Translations under genes and position numbers: made by a program
Source of the DNA: Acidobacteriota bacterium
Lineage (GTDB): Bacteria > Acidobacteriota > Polarisedimenticolia > J045
DNA length: 7,426 nt
Direction: 5' to 3'
Assembly: GCA_020350085.1 (NCBI GenBank)
Contig: CP070706.1
Location: 3,623,664-3,631,089 of the forward strand
Notes under the pieces: model-generated
What the model was told of the DNA's origin: nothing
The model's database searches: none
What the model saw: only the letters and a program-made list of their open reading frames with translations
Shown here: one piece after another, positions 1-5,627 of the stretch
How positions within the stretch are numbered: the first letter of the stretch is position 1
How the letters are laid out: each line of letters opens with the position of its first letter

Positions 1-1202
1 ATCCTGTCGCCGAAGGCTGTCGACACTTTGCCGTATAGGTCGCTGAAACGCGGCTCCAGATCGTCTTCTCCGAGCTGGATCGTGTCTCTGAACTTCTCCG
101 GGTACCAGGTGCGCGCGGAAACGAGCCACGTCCCGCGACCTGCGGCGAACGGCCGGTGGTGCAAGAAGCGAGAGTTGATGCTGCCGAGCTCGACCGCCAT
201 GCGCCTGTGGCTCGTCAGGTACGGCGTGGTGAGATCGACGACGGCTCCTTGCCGGTCGCCGTACTCTGCCGTGAAGCCTCCACTGAGCAGATCGAGCCTC
301 TCGACCAGCTTCGCGTCGATCAGACTGAACGGGCTCTGCAGCGTCCTGAGGTGAAACGGCTCGTACAGCTCGAGCCCGTCGAGAAGCAGCATGACGTCCC
401 GGCTCTCGCTGCCGCGTACGTTGAACGCCGCCGTGTTGTCTCCCGCCGCTACCCCGGGCAGCAGTTCGACGACGCGGCTGACATCGCCACCGAAGGCCGG
501 CACGTTGACCACGTCGTCGTCGCTGACGATGATGCGGGCCGCCGGCTCGTCCTGGAGCACGGAGAGCTTGCTCGGCATGACCGTCAGCTCGCTGGCGTAC
601 GTCGGACGCGACATCCTGAACGTCAAAGACGTCGGCTGTCCCGAGCTGACGCGAACGTCTCTCGCGTCTTGCTCGGAAAACCCCTGGGCCTGCGCCCAGA
701 CGTCGTAGCTTCCCGGCGCGATGCCTCCGATGCGAAAGCTTCCGTCCGAGCCCGAGACCGCGCTGAGCGCCGCACCGGGGCCGTGCTCGACACGCACGAG
801 CGCGCCCGCGATGGGAAGGCCGGTCTCTTGACTCAAGACCGCTCCTCGGATCTCTCCCGCGCGAACGATCAGGATCGCGCCGGCGGGCCCCTCGAGAGCG
901 ATCAGGCCGAAGCTCGGCAGCAGCTCGTCGAGGATCTCGCGCGGCTCCGAGGAGGTCGGCTCGCGCTCGACGATCAGAGACGGAGAGACCAGGCCGGAGC
1001 TGTAGACGATGTTCAACCCCGCTTGCCGAAGCAGCGCGAGCACGTCAACGAGAGGTTTGCCGCGCAAGCGCTCCAGCGATACGCCGCGGGAAACGGAGCG
1101 GCTGTCCTCGGGAACCGCACCCCACGCGCCGCCAGTTACCGCCAGCCCCACGCAAGCGATCGAAACCAGACGCCCAAGCGGGCTGAAGCGGGATACGGGC
1201 AT
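1..1202 (-). CDS. TonB-dependent outer-membrane receptor with STN and carboxypeptidase-regulatory-like domains, N-terminal part (3' end outside window)
   Basis: The window holds the first 400 codons; the gene continues past the left edge. The family imports scarce ligands across the outer membrane using TonB energy; the ligand here cannot be read. Residues 1-29 are a signal peptide (basic start, hydrophobic LVSIACVGLAV, likely cut after AWGA). Residues 42-114 fit a secretin/TonB short N-terminal (STN) domain (LRGKPLVDVLALLRQAGLNI). Residues 117-197 fit a carboxypeptidase-regulatory-like beta domain (GAVLSQETGLPIAGALV, GSDGSFRIGGIAPGSYDV). ELTVMPSKL (205-213) resembles a TonB box. The plug spans about 215-327 (FNVRGSESRDVMLLLDG, LSGGFTAEYGDRQGAVV), and the barrel begins near 330. 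The ATG at 1202 is chosen because the signal peptide starts there. Its Shine-Dalgarno is poor. An in-frame TTG 20 codons upstream, overlapping the previous stop, is the alternative. It starts 56 bp after the Cys-rich gene on the same strand, so co-transcription is likely. STN domains often signal to FecI/FecR pairs; none is visible here. Confidence 0.92.
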   Translation of the reverse strand, partial: MPVSRFSPLGRLVSIACVGLAVTGGAWGAVPEDSRSVSRGVSLERLRGKPLVDVLALLRQAGLNIVYSSGLVSPSLIVEREPTSSEPREILDELLPSFGLIALEGPAGAILIVRAGEIRGAVLSQETGLPIAGALVRVEHGPGAALSAVSGSDGSFRIGGIAPGSYDVWAQAQGFSEQDARDVRVSSGQPTSLTFRMSRPTYASELTVMPSKLSVLQDEPAARIIVSDDDVVNVPAFGGDVSRVVELLPGVAAGDNTAAFNVRGSESRDVMLLLDGLELYEPFHLRTLQSPFSLIDAKLVERLDLLSGGFTAEYGDRQGAVVDLTTPYLTSHRRMAVELGSINSRFLHHRPFAAGRGTWLVSARTWYPEKFRDTIQLGEDDLEPRFSDLYGKVSTAFGDR

Positions 1203-1258
1203 GCCGGTGACATTGTCATCGGCTGTAAGGCTTCCGACAACGCCGGCGTCGAAGCGGA

Positions 1259-2263
1259 TCAATCCGCCGTGTACTCGACGAGCTCGATCCGAACCTCCTC
1301 CTCGAGGTTTTCCTCGAGCACCAGTCCCACGCCGTGCGCGTAATACTTGAACTCGAGCACCTCCGGCTCGATCGGTGTCCACTCCTCGGTCTGCAGCGTC
1401 GACGCGAAATCGCCGTAAGGAACGCCAACCGGCTCGTCGAGGCTCGCGATGGCGAACATGTCCTCGGCCTCTCCGAGCAGGTATTCCTGGCGGAAGATGT
1501 CGCCCACGACCGGCGTGGCCGGCATGACGATGCCGGGGTGCGCGCCGTCGATGCCCGACTCCCAGGAGCCGGCAAGGCTGACGATGACGCCGTCCTCGAG
1601 CTCGTACGACAGCTCACCGAAGTACCAAACGTTCCCGATCGCGTCCTGTGCGTACCAATCGAACGTGTCTTCGATCAACTCACCGTCGAGATACACCCGA
1701 TCGCGCACGACCGTGCAGGTGACGCCGAGGATCTCGCGGGTCTCGTCGGTGACCTCGACGACGATGCGCTCGAAGCCGTCCTCGGTCTGCCCTTCGTAGA
1801 CCCATCTCGAGCCCACCGCGTACGGAAGCAGCGGATGGTCGATCCGCTCGACGAACTGCTCGGGATCGATCTGAGGCTCGTAGGCCTCCCCTCCGAGTGC
1901 CTCGCAGATCTCGAGGCGGGCGTCGTACTGGTCTCGGCACAGCTCCTTGTTTTCGTTCAGAGCTTCCTTGGCCTCGTCCGCGCACTCTTCCCGTTCCTGC
2001 TCGTCGGCCAGGTTTTGGCACTTGCCGACCGCGAGCCAAAGGTCCGCGGTCGCTCCGAAACGGCATGACTTCAGCACAGACTTGGCGGAATCGGAGCAGG
2101 CTTCGTCGAACGCTTGCTCGACCACGGCGACGCGATGCCCTGCGGCTCTGTGGCGCCCCTCCCGCTCCGCGCGCGCGTGGAGCGGCCCGGCGAGAGCGCT
2201 CGTTGCGAGCAGCGACGTCGCCGCCATCGTCGTTATCAGGGCCACACAATCTGTCCGTCTCAC
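1259..2263 (-). CDS. Secreted protein: six-cysteine helical segment plus conserved GSRWVYEG-type domain, function unknown
   Basis: This is a 334-residue exported protein with no known function. The GTG start is set by GGAGGAAGGG lying 2 bases upstream (core GGAGG 7 bases from GTG) and by the signal peptide that follows: VRRTD, then hydrophobic VALITTMAATSLLATSALA, likely cut after residue 25. The same frame stays open 52 codons further upstream, but that extension has no ribosome site and would bury the signal peptide. Residues 45-125 are predicted helical and charged, with three cysteine pairs: C56/C67, C82/C94 and C109/C120 (spacings x10, x11, x10), which suggests disulfide-stapled helices in the periplasm. 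Residues 143-334 form a beta-rich domain with PYAVGSRWVYEG, VTDETREILGVTC, FDWYAQDAIGNVWYFGE, GIVMPATPVVGD and KYYAHGVGLVLE. I recognise this pattern from widespread uncharacterised secreted proteins but cannot name a family number. It lies between the PepSY gene and the TonB receptor gene on the same strand, suggesting a shared envelope task. Confidence 0.85.
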   Translation of the reverse strand: MRRTDCVALITTMAATSLLATSALAGPLHARAEREGRHRAAGHRVAVVEQAFDEACSDSAKSVLKSCRFGATADLWLAVGKCQNLADEQEREECADEAKEALNENKELCRDQYDARLEICEALGGEAYEPQIDPEQFVERIDHPLLPYAVGSRWVYEGQTEDGFERIVVEVTDETREILGVTCTVVRDRVYLDGELIEDTFDWYAQDAIGNVWYFGELSYELEDGVIVSLAGSWESGIDGAHPGIVMPATPVVGDIFRQEYLLGEAEDMFAIASLDEPVGVPYGDFASTLQTEEWTPIEPEVLEFKYYAHGVGLVLEENLEEEVRIELVEYTAD

Positions 2264-2265
2264 GT

Positions 2266-2275
2266 CCCTTCCTCC
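2266..2275 (-). promoter_or_regulatory. Strong ribosome binding site fixing the GTG start of the Cys-rich gene
   Basis: On the minus strand GGAGGAAGGG is followed by AC and then GTG at 2263. It is purine-rich, matches the anti-Shine-Dalgarno well, and has good spacing. It rules out the much longer upstream open frame as the true start. Confidence 0.75.
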
Positions 2276-2360
2276 ATGAGCGCGCTCCCGTCTCGGGCGT
2301 CGAGCGGAACCGAGCCGCGCTCCGGGGAGTGAGAGGGTGCAGAAGGCCGCGACCCTTCGT

Positions 2361-2376
2361 TTCTTGTGCTGAAGAA
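2361..2376. repeat. Short inverted repeat in the gap before the Cys-rich gene
   Basis: The arms TTCTT and AAGAA flank the 6-base spacer GTGCTG. This is an AT-rich island within the otherwise GC-rich 194-bp gap 2264-2457 between the PepSY and Cys-rich genes. It could be a small operator or an mRNA hairpin, but five-base arms are common by chance. I see no convincing promoter or terminator elsewhere in this gap. Confidence 0.25.
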
Positions 2377-2457
2377 TTGTCGGCGAGCGCCCGTCGAGCT
2401 CGGGAGATACACGAGCCACGCCCCACCGGGACGGTCCAGCGGGCCCCCCGCCTCGGC

Positions 2458-3015
2458 TCAGTGATCGAGCGGTTCGTCGTCGCTGCTGTGATCGTCGTCG
2501 CTCGCGTGATCGTCCTTTGACATCGAGAGCATGCCTTCGGCGGTCAGCACGATCTCCTCGCGACGCCGATCGGAGCGGTACTCGATCTCGTAGTACGCCT
2601 TGGGCACATCGAGTGCGACCACGGAGCCTTTCGTCGGGACACCCCTGCGCTCGTGTCTTTCGACGCGCAGAATCGACGCATCCGAAACGCCGGCCATCTC
2701 GAGCGTGCGGCGCGCAGCCGGAGGCAGCTCGTCGAGCGTCGTCAGCATCTCGATCTCTCCCACCTCGCCTGAGGCCGTGACCTCGATCTCGATCTCGCGA
2801 TCTCCGATTCGAAGCATCACTTCGTAGAACCGCACGCCGTTTTCCCGCTCGCGGCCGACGTCGACGATGGTGGCGTTTGGAAACAGCTGCTCGACGACGG
2901 CTGCGGCTTGCGGCGTCAGTTCGTCCGCCGCACCGGCCTGCGCCATCGACGCCCCCATCAAGAGCACCGCCGCCGCGACCAGAACGGCCCGGCTCGTCTT
3001 GCCTCGGTTTCTCAT
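2458..3015 (-). CDS. Secreted PepSY-like protein with acidic/histidine C-terminal tail
   Basis: This is a 185-residue exported protein. Residues 1-27 are a signal peptide (MRNRGKTSR, hydrophobic AVLVAAAVLLMGA, cut likely after MAQA). Two units of the alpha-beta PepSY/BLIP-like type follow. Unit 1 (about 31-94) has a helix (TPQAAAVVEQLFPNA), then strands with FYEVMLRIGDREIEIEV and a turn ASGEVGEIE. Unit 2 (about 97-165) has PPAARRTLEMAG, then AYYEIEYRSDRRREEIVL and TAEGMLS. PepSY domains are periplasmic or extracellular small binding or inhibitory modules; no specific partner can be assigned. The last 20 residues are almost all Asp, His, Ser and Glu, with DDH repeated, a possible metal-binding or disordered tail. 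The ATG is preceded by GGGAGGG (3022-3028) at 6 bases. It is the first gene of the leftward run PepSY, Cys-rich protein, TonB receptor, with a candidate promoter at 3049-3078. Confidence 0.85.
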   Translation of the reverse strand: MRNRGKTSRAVLVAAAVLLMGASMAQAGAADELTPQAAAVVEQLFPNATIVDVGRERENGVRFYEVMLRIGDREIEIEVTASGEVGEIEMLTTLDELPPAARRTLEMAGVSDASILRVERHERRGVPTKGSVVALDVPKAYYEIEYRSDRRREEIVLTAEGMLSMSKDDHASDDDHSSDDEPLDH

Positions 3016-3048
3016 CTGAGTCCCTCCCGAGATCTCCCGCCTCCGATC

Positions 3049-3078
3049 ACGCTAGCAAGCCGCTCGCGAACCGGTCAA
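3049..3078 (-). promoter_or_regulatory. Candidate sigma-70-type promoter for the PepSY-led gene run
   Basis: On the minus strand TTGACC (3073-3078) is followed by an 18-base spacer and TAGCGT (3049-3054). The -35 is good (5 of 6) but the -10 is weak (3 of 6). It sits between the hairpin element and the gene, which would separate this run from the transglycosylase transcript. Its predicted transcript would have a leader of about 25-30 bases containing the GGGAGGG ribosome site. Confidence 0.35.
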
Positions 3079-3082
3079 CCCG

Positions 3083-3172
3083 TAGCGACAGGTCCTGCCC
3101 TGTCAGACTCGCGCGCAGCGCGAGAAATATTCGGCGCTACGCGCCGGTCGGACAGGGCAAGCCCTGTCCCTA
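3083..3172. repeat. Two-fold-symmetric hairpin element, REP/BIME-like
   Basis: Four hairpins are packed in 90 bp: GACAGG/CCTGTC (3087-3104), CTCGCGC/GCGCGAG (3108-3124), CGGCGC/GCGCCG (3132-3146), and a near-perfect GGACAGGGC/GCCCTGTCC with a 2-base loop (3150-3169). The outer 22-base arms (3083-3104 and 3151-3172) are inverted copies of each other with 19 of 22 matches, and the centre is the palindrome AATATT (3126-3131). Each arm begins with a GTAG- or ATAG-like tetranucleotide outside the hairpin, as in REP sequences mobilised by RAYT (TnpA-REP) transposases. Two such units in inverted order make a BIME. It lies in the 195-bp gap after the transglycosylase stop and could stop transcription or protect the mRNA 3' end. 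No T-run follows the hairpins, so a classic terminator is not supported. No RAYT gene is in the window. Confidence 0.7.
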
Positions 3173-3210
3173 TAGGCGGGATCGTCTCGTGAGCCGAGGT
3201 AGGCTGCGGA

Positions 3211-5340
3211 TCAGCGGACGATGGTCAGGCGGTCGCCGGGGTAGATCGTCGTGCTCGGCGAGATGTTGTTGACGTCGCACAGGCTGCGCAACGAGATGCC
3301 GAAGCGTTGCGCGATGCGGTACAGGTTGTCACCGCGACGAACGATGTACGTCGTCGGCGACGAGCCGCTGCCACCTGACGATCTCGCCGCACGCGCCCCA
3401 TCGGGGATGATCACCTTCTGTCCGGGATGGAGCACCGAACGCAGGTGCAGCCCATTGGCCGCCAAAAGATCGTCGAGTGAAACGCGATAGCGCCTGGAGA
3501 TTCCCCAAGGCGTGTCGCCGCGACGCACGACGTGAACCCGCGAGCCCTCGGAGCCGGACGCCGTCGATGAACGAGCCGCAGCGCGGCCGGCCGGCGCCGA
3601 CGGCGAGGAATCCGACGCCGAGACCCGCAGCCGCTGACCGGCGTAGATGCGCGTCGAGCGGCCCATCCCGTTCCAGGCTTGAAGCTGCCTGACGCTCACG
3701 CCCAGTCCGCGGGCGATGCTGCTCAGCGTGTCGCCCCGGCGCACGCGATAGCTACCGTCGCCGGCGATCTCGACCGGACCGGCATAGCGCACCGGAACGC
3801 CGGGGCCGCGCGGCACATCGAGCACCTGCCCGATGCGCAGCAGCGTCCGCCGGCCCATGTTGTTCGCCTGCTGGATCGCTCGCACCGTCGTGCCGTAACG
3901 TCGGGCGATCGCCGAGAGCGTGTCACCCCTTCGCACCCGGTGCAGCTGCTTGACGATCCGCTCGTCTTCCGGCACCTGCGCGATCTTGGTATCGAAACCG
4001 TCGGCAAAACCGGCCGGCACGTACACGCGATAGTCCGGCGCGCCGGGTGGCGTCTGCGCGCGCCTCAGCGAAGGGTTCAATCGCCGCAGCGTGGCGATGT
4101 CGGCGCCGCTGACGCGGGCGATCACCTCCAGATCGGTCGGCGTCGGCACCGTGACGATGTCGTACGGTTGAGGCTGCTCGTAAGCAATGTTGGTGAAGCC
4201 GAACTCGTGCGGGTTTTTCGCGATGAGCGTGGCCGCGAGAATCGCCGGCACGTAGTTGCGCGTCTCGCGGCGGAAAAAGCGTCGCTTCGCGAGCGTCCAG
4301 AAGTCTTTCGTGCCGGCGCGTCGGATCGCGCGTCGTACGCGACCCTCGCCACCATTGTAGGCCGCGAGCGCGAGGTACCAGTCACCGAACTCGGCGTACA
4401 GATCCCTGAGATAGGCCGCGGCCGCGCGACAAGACCGTTCGGGGTCGCTGCGCTCATCGACCCACCAGTCGACCCGCAGCCCGTAGCGCCGGCCCGTGGA
4501 CGAAATGAACTGGAATATCCCCTTCGCATGCGCCCGCGAGTAGGCCGAGGTCTTGAAGCCGCTCTCGACGTGCGCCATGTAAACGAGGTCTTGCGGAATC
4601 CCCTCTTCGGCAAATATCTCGCGGAAGCGCTCGACGAAAGCGCCCGAGCGCGCCAGGCTCGCTGCGATGAAGTCACGATGGTGGCCCGTGTAGGCCTCGA
4701 TCCACGCGATCACCCGATCGTTGATGATCACCGGGTAGTCCGGCTCGACCTGCTGCGCCGCCTCGTCGACCTCCTGCACGTGCTCGGGGTCGAGCGCGGG
4801 CTCTGGCCCCTCGAGAATCTGCCCCGCGAGCCCCGCCGACGGGTCGGTTGGCTGCGCTTCGGCCAGCGCCTCGCTCAACGCCTCGCTCAGCGCCTGGAGC
4901 GAGCGCTCGCGCTCGGCCTCAAGCGCTCGGAGCTGTCCCGTGTGCCGTGAATCGAGCACCGACAGCGGCCGCAAACGCCCGATCGCCTCGTCCCAAGTGG
5001 CTTCCGACTCGGCGAGCAGGCCGAGACGCGCCTGTTCGCGCGCGAGCGCGACCAGGCTGCGGATCTCGCGCTCTTCCCGTTCGAGGTCGAACACCGCATC
5101 GGCCGGCGCCTCGACGACGGCGACGACTTGCGGGCTGTCGGCCGGCGAGCGGTCGCCCTCGGAGCTGCCGCCGGGTGAGGGCTGGCCGGCGGACGGGCGC
5201 GTACTCTGCGAGCGGCTCGTCGCGCACCCAAACGCCGCGAGCAGCAACGCCCCACAGCAGACGAGAGAAACGAGAACGGCGGCGGAAAACTTCGAGCGGG
5301 CGGAAGCGGCGTCAGCGAGGGCGTTTCGTCGGGGATTCAC
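3211..5340 (-). CDS. mltD: MltD-like membrane-bound lytic murein transglycosylase with four LysM domains
   Basis: This 709-residue enzyme should cleave peptidoglycan glycan strands, forming 1,6-anhydro-MurNAc ends. From the GTG start, residues 1-38 are a lipoprotein-type signal (basic start, hydrophobic SAAVLVSLVCCGALLLAAFG) ending at Cys39. AAFGC is a slightly unusual lipobox because of Phe. Residues 40-80 are a Ser/Pro/Gly-rich linker and 84-165 a charged helical region. The transglycosylase domain spans about 220-385: catalytic Glu259 in AHVESGF, then AHAKGIFQFI, LALAAYNGGEGRV and ETRNYVPAILAA. A degenerate LysM-like unit lies at 394-443. Four LysM peptidoglycan-binding domains follow at about 467-510, 531-573, 602-646 and 664-708, each starting with a VRRGD motif. 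The GTG at 5340 is preferred: GGAGG lies 11 bases upstream, and the longer frame's TTG is the -35 box of the promoter. E. coli MltD is shorter with fewer LysM units. It is divergent from recA. Confidence 0.93.
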   Translation of the reverse strand: MNPRRNALADAASARSKFSAAVLVSLVCCGALLLAAFGCATSRSQSTRPSAGQPSPGGSSEGDRSPADSPQVVAVVEAPADAVFDLEREEREIRSLVALAREQARLGLLAESEATWDEAIGRLRPLSVLDSRHTGQLRALEAERERSLQALSEALSEALAEAQPTDPSAGLAGQILEGPEPALDPEHVQEVDEAAQQVEPDYPVIINDRVIAWIEAYTGHHRDFIAASLARSGAFVERFREIFAEEGIPQDLVYMAHVESGFKTSAYSRAHAKGIFQFISSTGRRYGLRVDWWVDERSDPERSCRAAAAYLRDLYAEFGDWYLALAAYNGGEGRVRRAIRRAGTKDFWTLAKRRFFRRETRNYVPAILAATLIAKNPHEFGFTNIAYEQPQPYDIVTVPTPTDLEVIARVSGADIATLRRLNPSLRRAQTPPGAPDYRVYVPAGFADGFDTKIAQVPEDERIVKQLHRVRRGDTLSAIARRYGTTVRAIQQANNMGRRTLLRIGQVLDVPRGPGVPVRYAGPVEIAGDGSYRVRRGDTLSSIARGLGVSVRQLQAWNGMGRSTRIYAGQRLRVSASDSSPSAPAGRAAARSSTASGSEGSRVHVVRRGDTPWGISRRYRVSLDDLLAANGLHLRSVLHPGQKVIIPDGARAARSSGGSGSSPTTYIVRRGDNLYRIAQRFGISLRSLCDVNNISPSTTIYPGDRLTIVR

Positions 5341-5351
5341 GGCCGGGGTCG

Positions 5352-5356
5352 CCTCC
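5352..5356 (-). promoter_or_regulatory. Ribosome binding site deciding the transglycosylase start
   Basis: GGAGG on the minus strand lies 11 bases before the GTG at 5340. The spacing is slightly long. The lipoprotein signal peptide directly downstream and the promoter location upstream support the same start. Confidence 0.55.
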
Positions 5357-5409
5357 GAACGTCTGTGGAGCGGCTGAAAGCTACGAGACCAGAGCGGCTC
5401 TATCGCGCG

Positions 5410-5439
5410 AATATAGACGGCGTTCTCCCGGAGCGTCAA
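5410..5439 (-). promoter_or_regulatory. Sigma-70-type promoter of the transglycosylase gene
   Basis: On the minus strand TTGACG (5434-5439, 5 of 6 to consensus) is followed by an 18-base spacer and TATATT (5410-5415, 5 of 6). Transcription would begin near 5403, giving a leader of about 63 bases before the GTG at 5340. This is the best promoter in the window, and it shows that the TTG at 5439 is not a translation start. Confidence 0.7.
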
Positions 5440-5467
5440 CGAATCACCCCCGAACGCCGGCGAATCG
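5440..5467. promoter_or_regulatory. Three phased GAAT/GAAC direct repeats between the divergent promoters
   Basis: CGAATC, CGAACG and CGAATC start at 5440, 5451 and 5461, so GAAY recurs every 10-11 bp, about one helical turn. The block sits exactly between the -35 box of the transglycosylase promoter (ends 5439) and that of the candidate recA promoter (starts 5470). A direct-repeat operator is plausible. GAAC/GTTC half-sites spaced by 7 bases resemble the alphaproteobacterial LexA direct repeat, but only one of the three half-sites is exact. It is a candidate site, not an assigned one. Confidence 0.4.
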
Positions 5468-5469
5468 TA

Positions 5470-5498
5470 TTGACCCGCCGAGCCGGTCCTCCTAATCT
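5470..5498 (+). promoter_or_regulatory. Candidate promoter for recA
   Basis: TTGACC (5470-5475) is followed by a 17-base spacer and TAATCT (5493-5498). The -35 is good and the -10 weak (3 of 6). It would start RNA near 5505 and give a leader of about 120 bases. Apart from this and the recA ribosome site, nothing convincing is seen in 5499-5627. No standard inverted LexA box (E. coli CTGT-N8-ACAG or Gram-positive GAAC-N4-GTTC) was found. Confidence 0.4.
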
Positions 5499-5610
5499 GG
5501 TGCTGAAGCGCAGCCGGTCGCCCTGCTACACGGCGCCGCAGTCGGGGATGTGCGCCGCAGCCTATCTCCAGCGATCGCCTGCTTTAGACTGGATTCAGGC
5601 CCGAGTTCCT

Positions 5611-5617
5611 GGGAGGA
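5611..5617 (+). promoter_or_regulatory. Ribosome binding site of recA
   Basis: GGGAGGA lies 10 bases before the ATG at 5628. It selects this ATG over an in-frame GTG at 5550, whose 26 extra residues do not look like RecA. Confidence 0.7.
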
Positions 5618-5627
5618 CGAGCCCGAT

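Noticed and set aside
156..1343. Long plus-strand open frame (about 395 codons) opposite the TonB receptor
   Set aside because: It is an antisense shadow in GC-rich DNA. Its composition is Arg/Asp/Ala-rich with no recognisable domain, and the minus strand encodes a clear receptor.
1334..2068. 244-codon plus-strand frame across the Cys-rich gene
   Set aside because: It is an antisense shadow; the minus strand has a signal peptide, a strong ribosome site and a conserved domain.
2264..2419. 52-codon N-terminal extension of the Cys-rich protein
   Set aside because: The extension would place the signal peptide internally, and GGAGGAAGGG sits exactly before the GTG at 2263.
3150..3169. The strongest hairpin as an intrinsic terminator of the transglycosylase gene
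   Set aside because: No T-run follows on either strand; the element is better explained as half of an inverted REP pair.
3211..3740. Repeated sequence in the LysM region considered as a DNA repeat array
   Set aside because: The similarity is at protein level (VRRGD-type LysM starts), with diverged DNA; it is ordinary domain duplication, not a CRISPR or tandem DNA repeat.
4840..4900. Short direct repeat (GCCTCGCTCA units)
   Set aside because: It encodes the SEALSEALAEA helix; a small in-frame duplication in a helical linker with no other significance.
3679..4950. 423-codon plus-strand frame across the transglycosylase
   Set aside because: It is an antisense shadow of the LysM and catalytic domains, with Arg/His-rich low-information protein and no ribosome site worth noting.
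5550..5627. GTG start 26 codons upstream of the recA ATG
   Set aside because: The extra residues are unlike RecA N-termini, and GGGAGGA sits 10 bases before the ATG at 5628.
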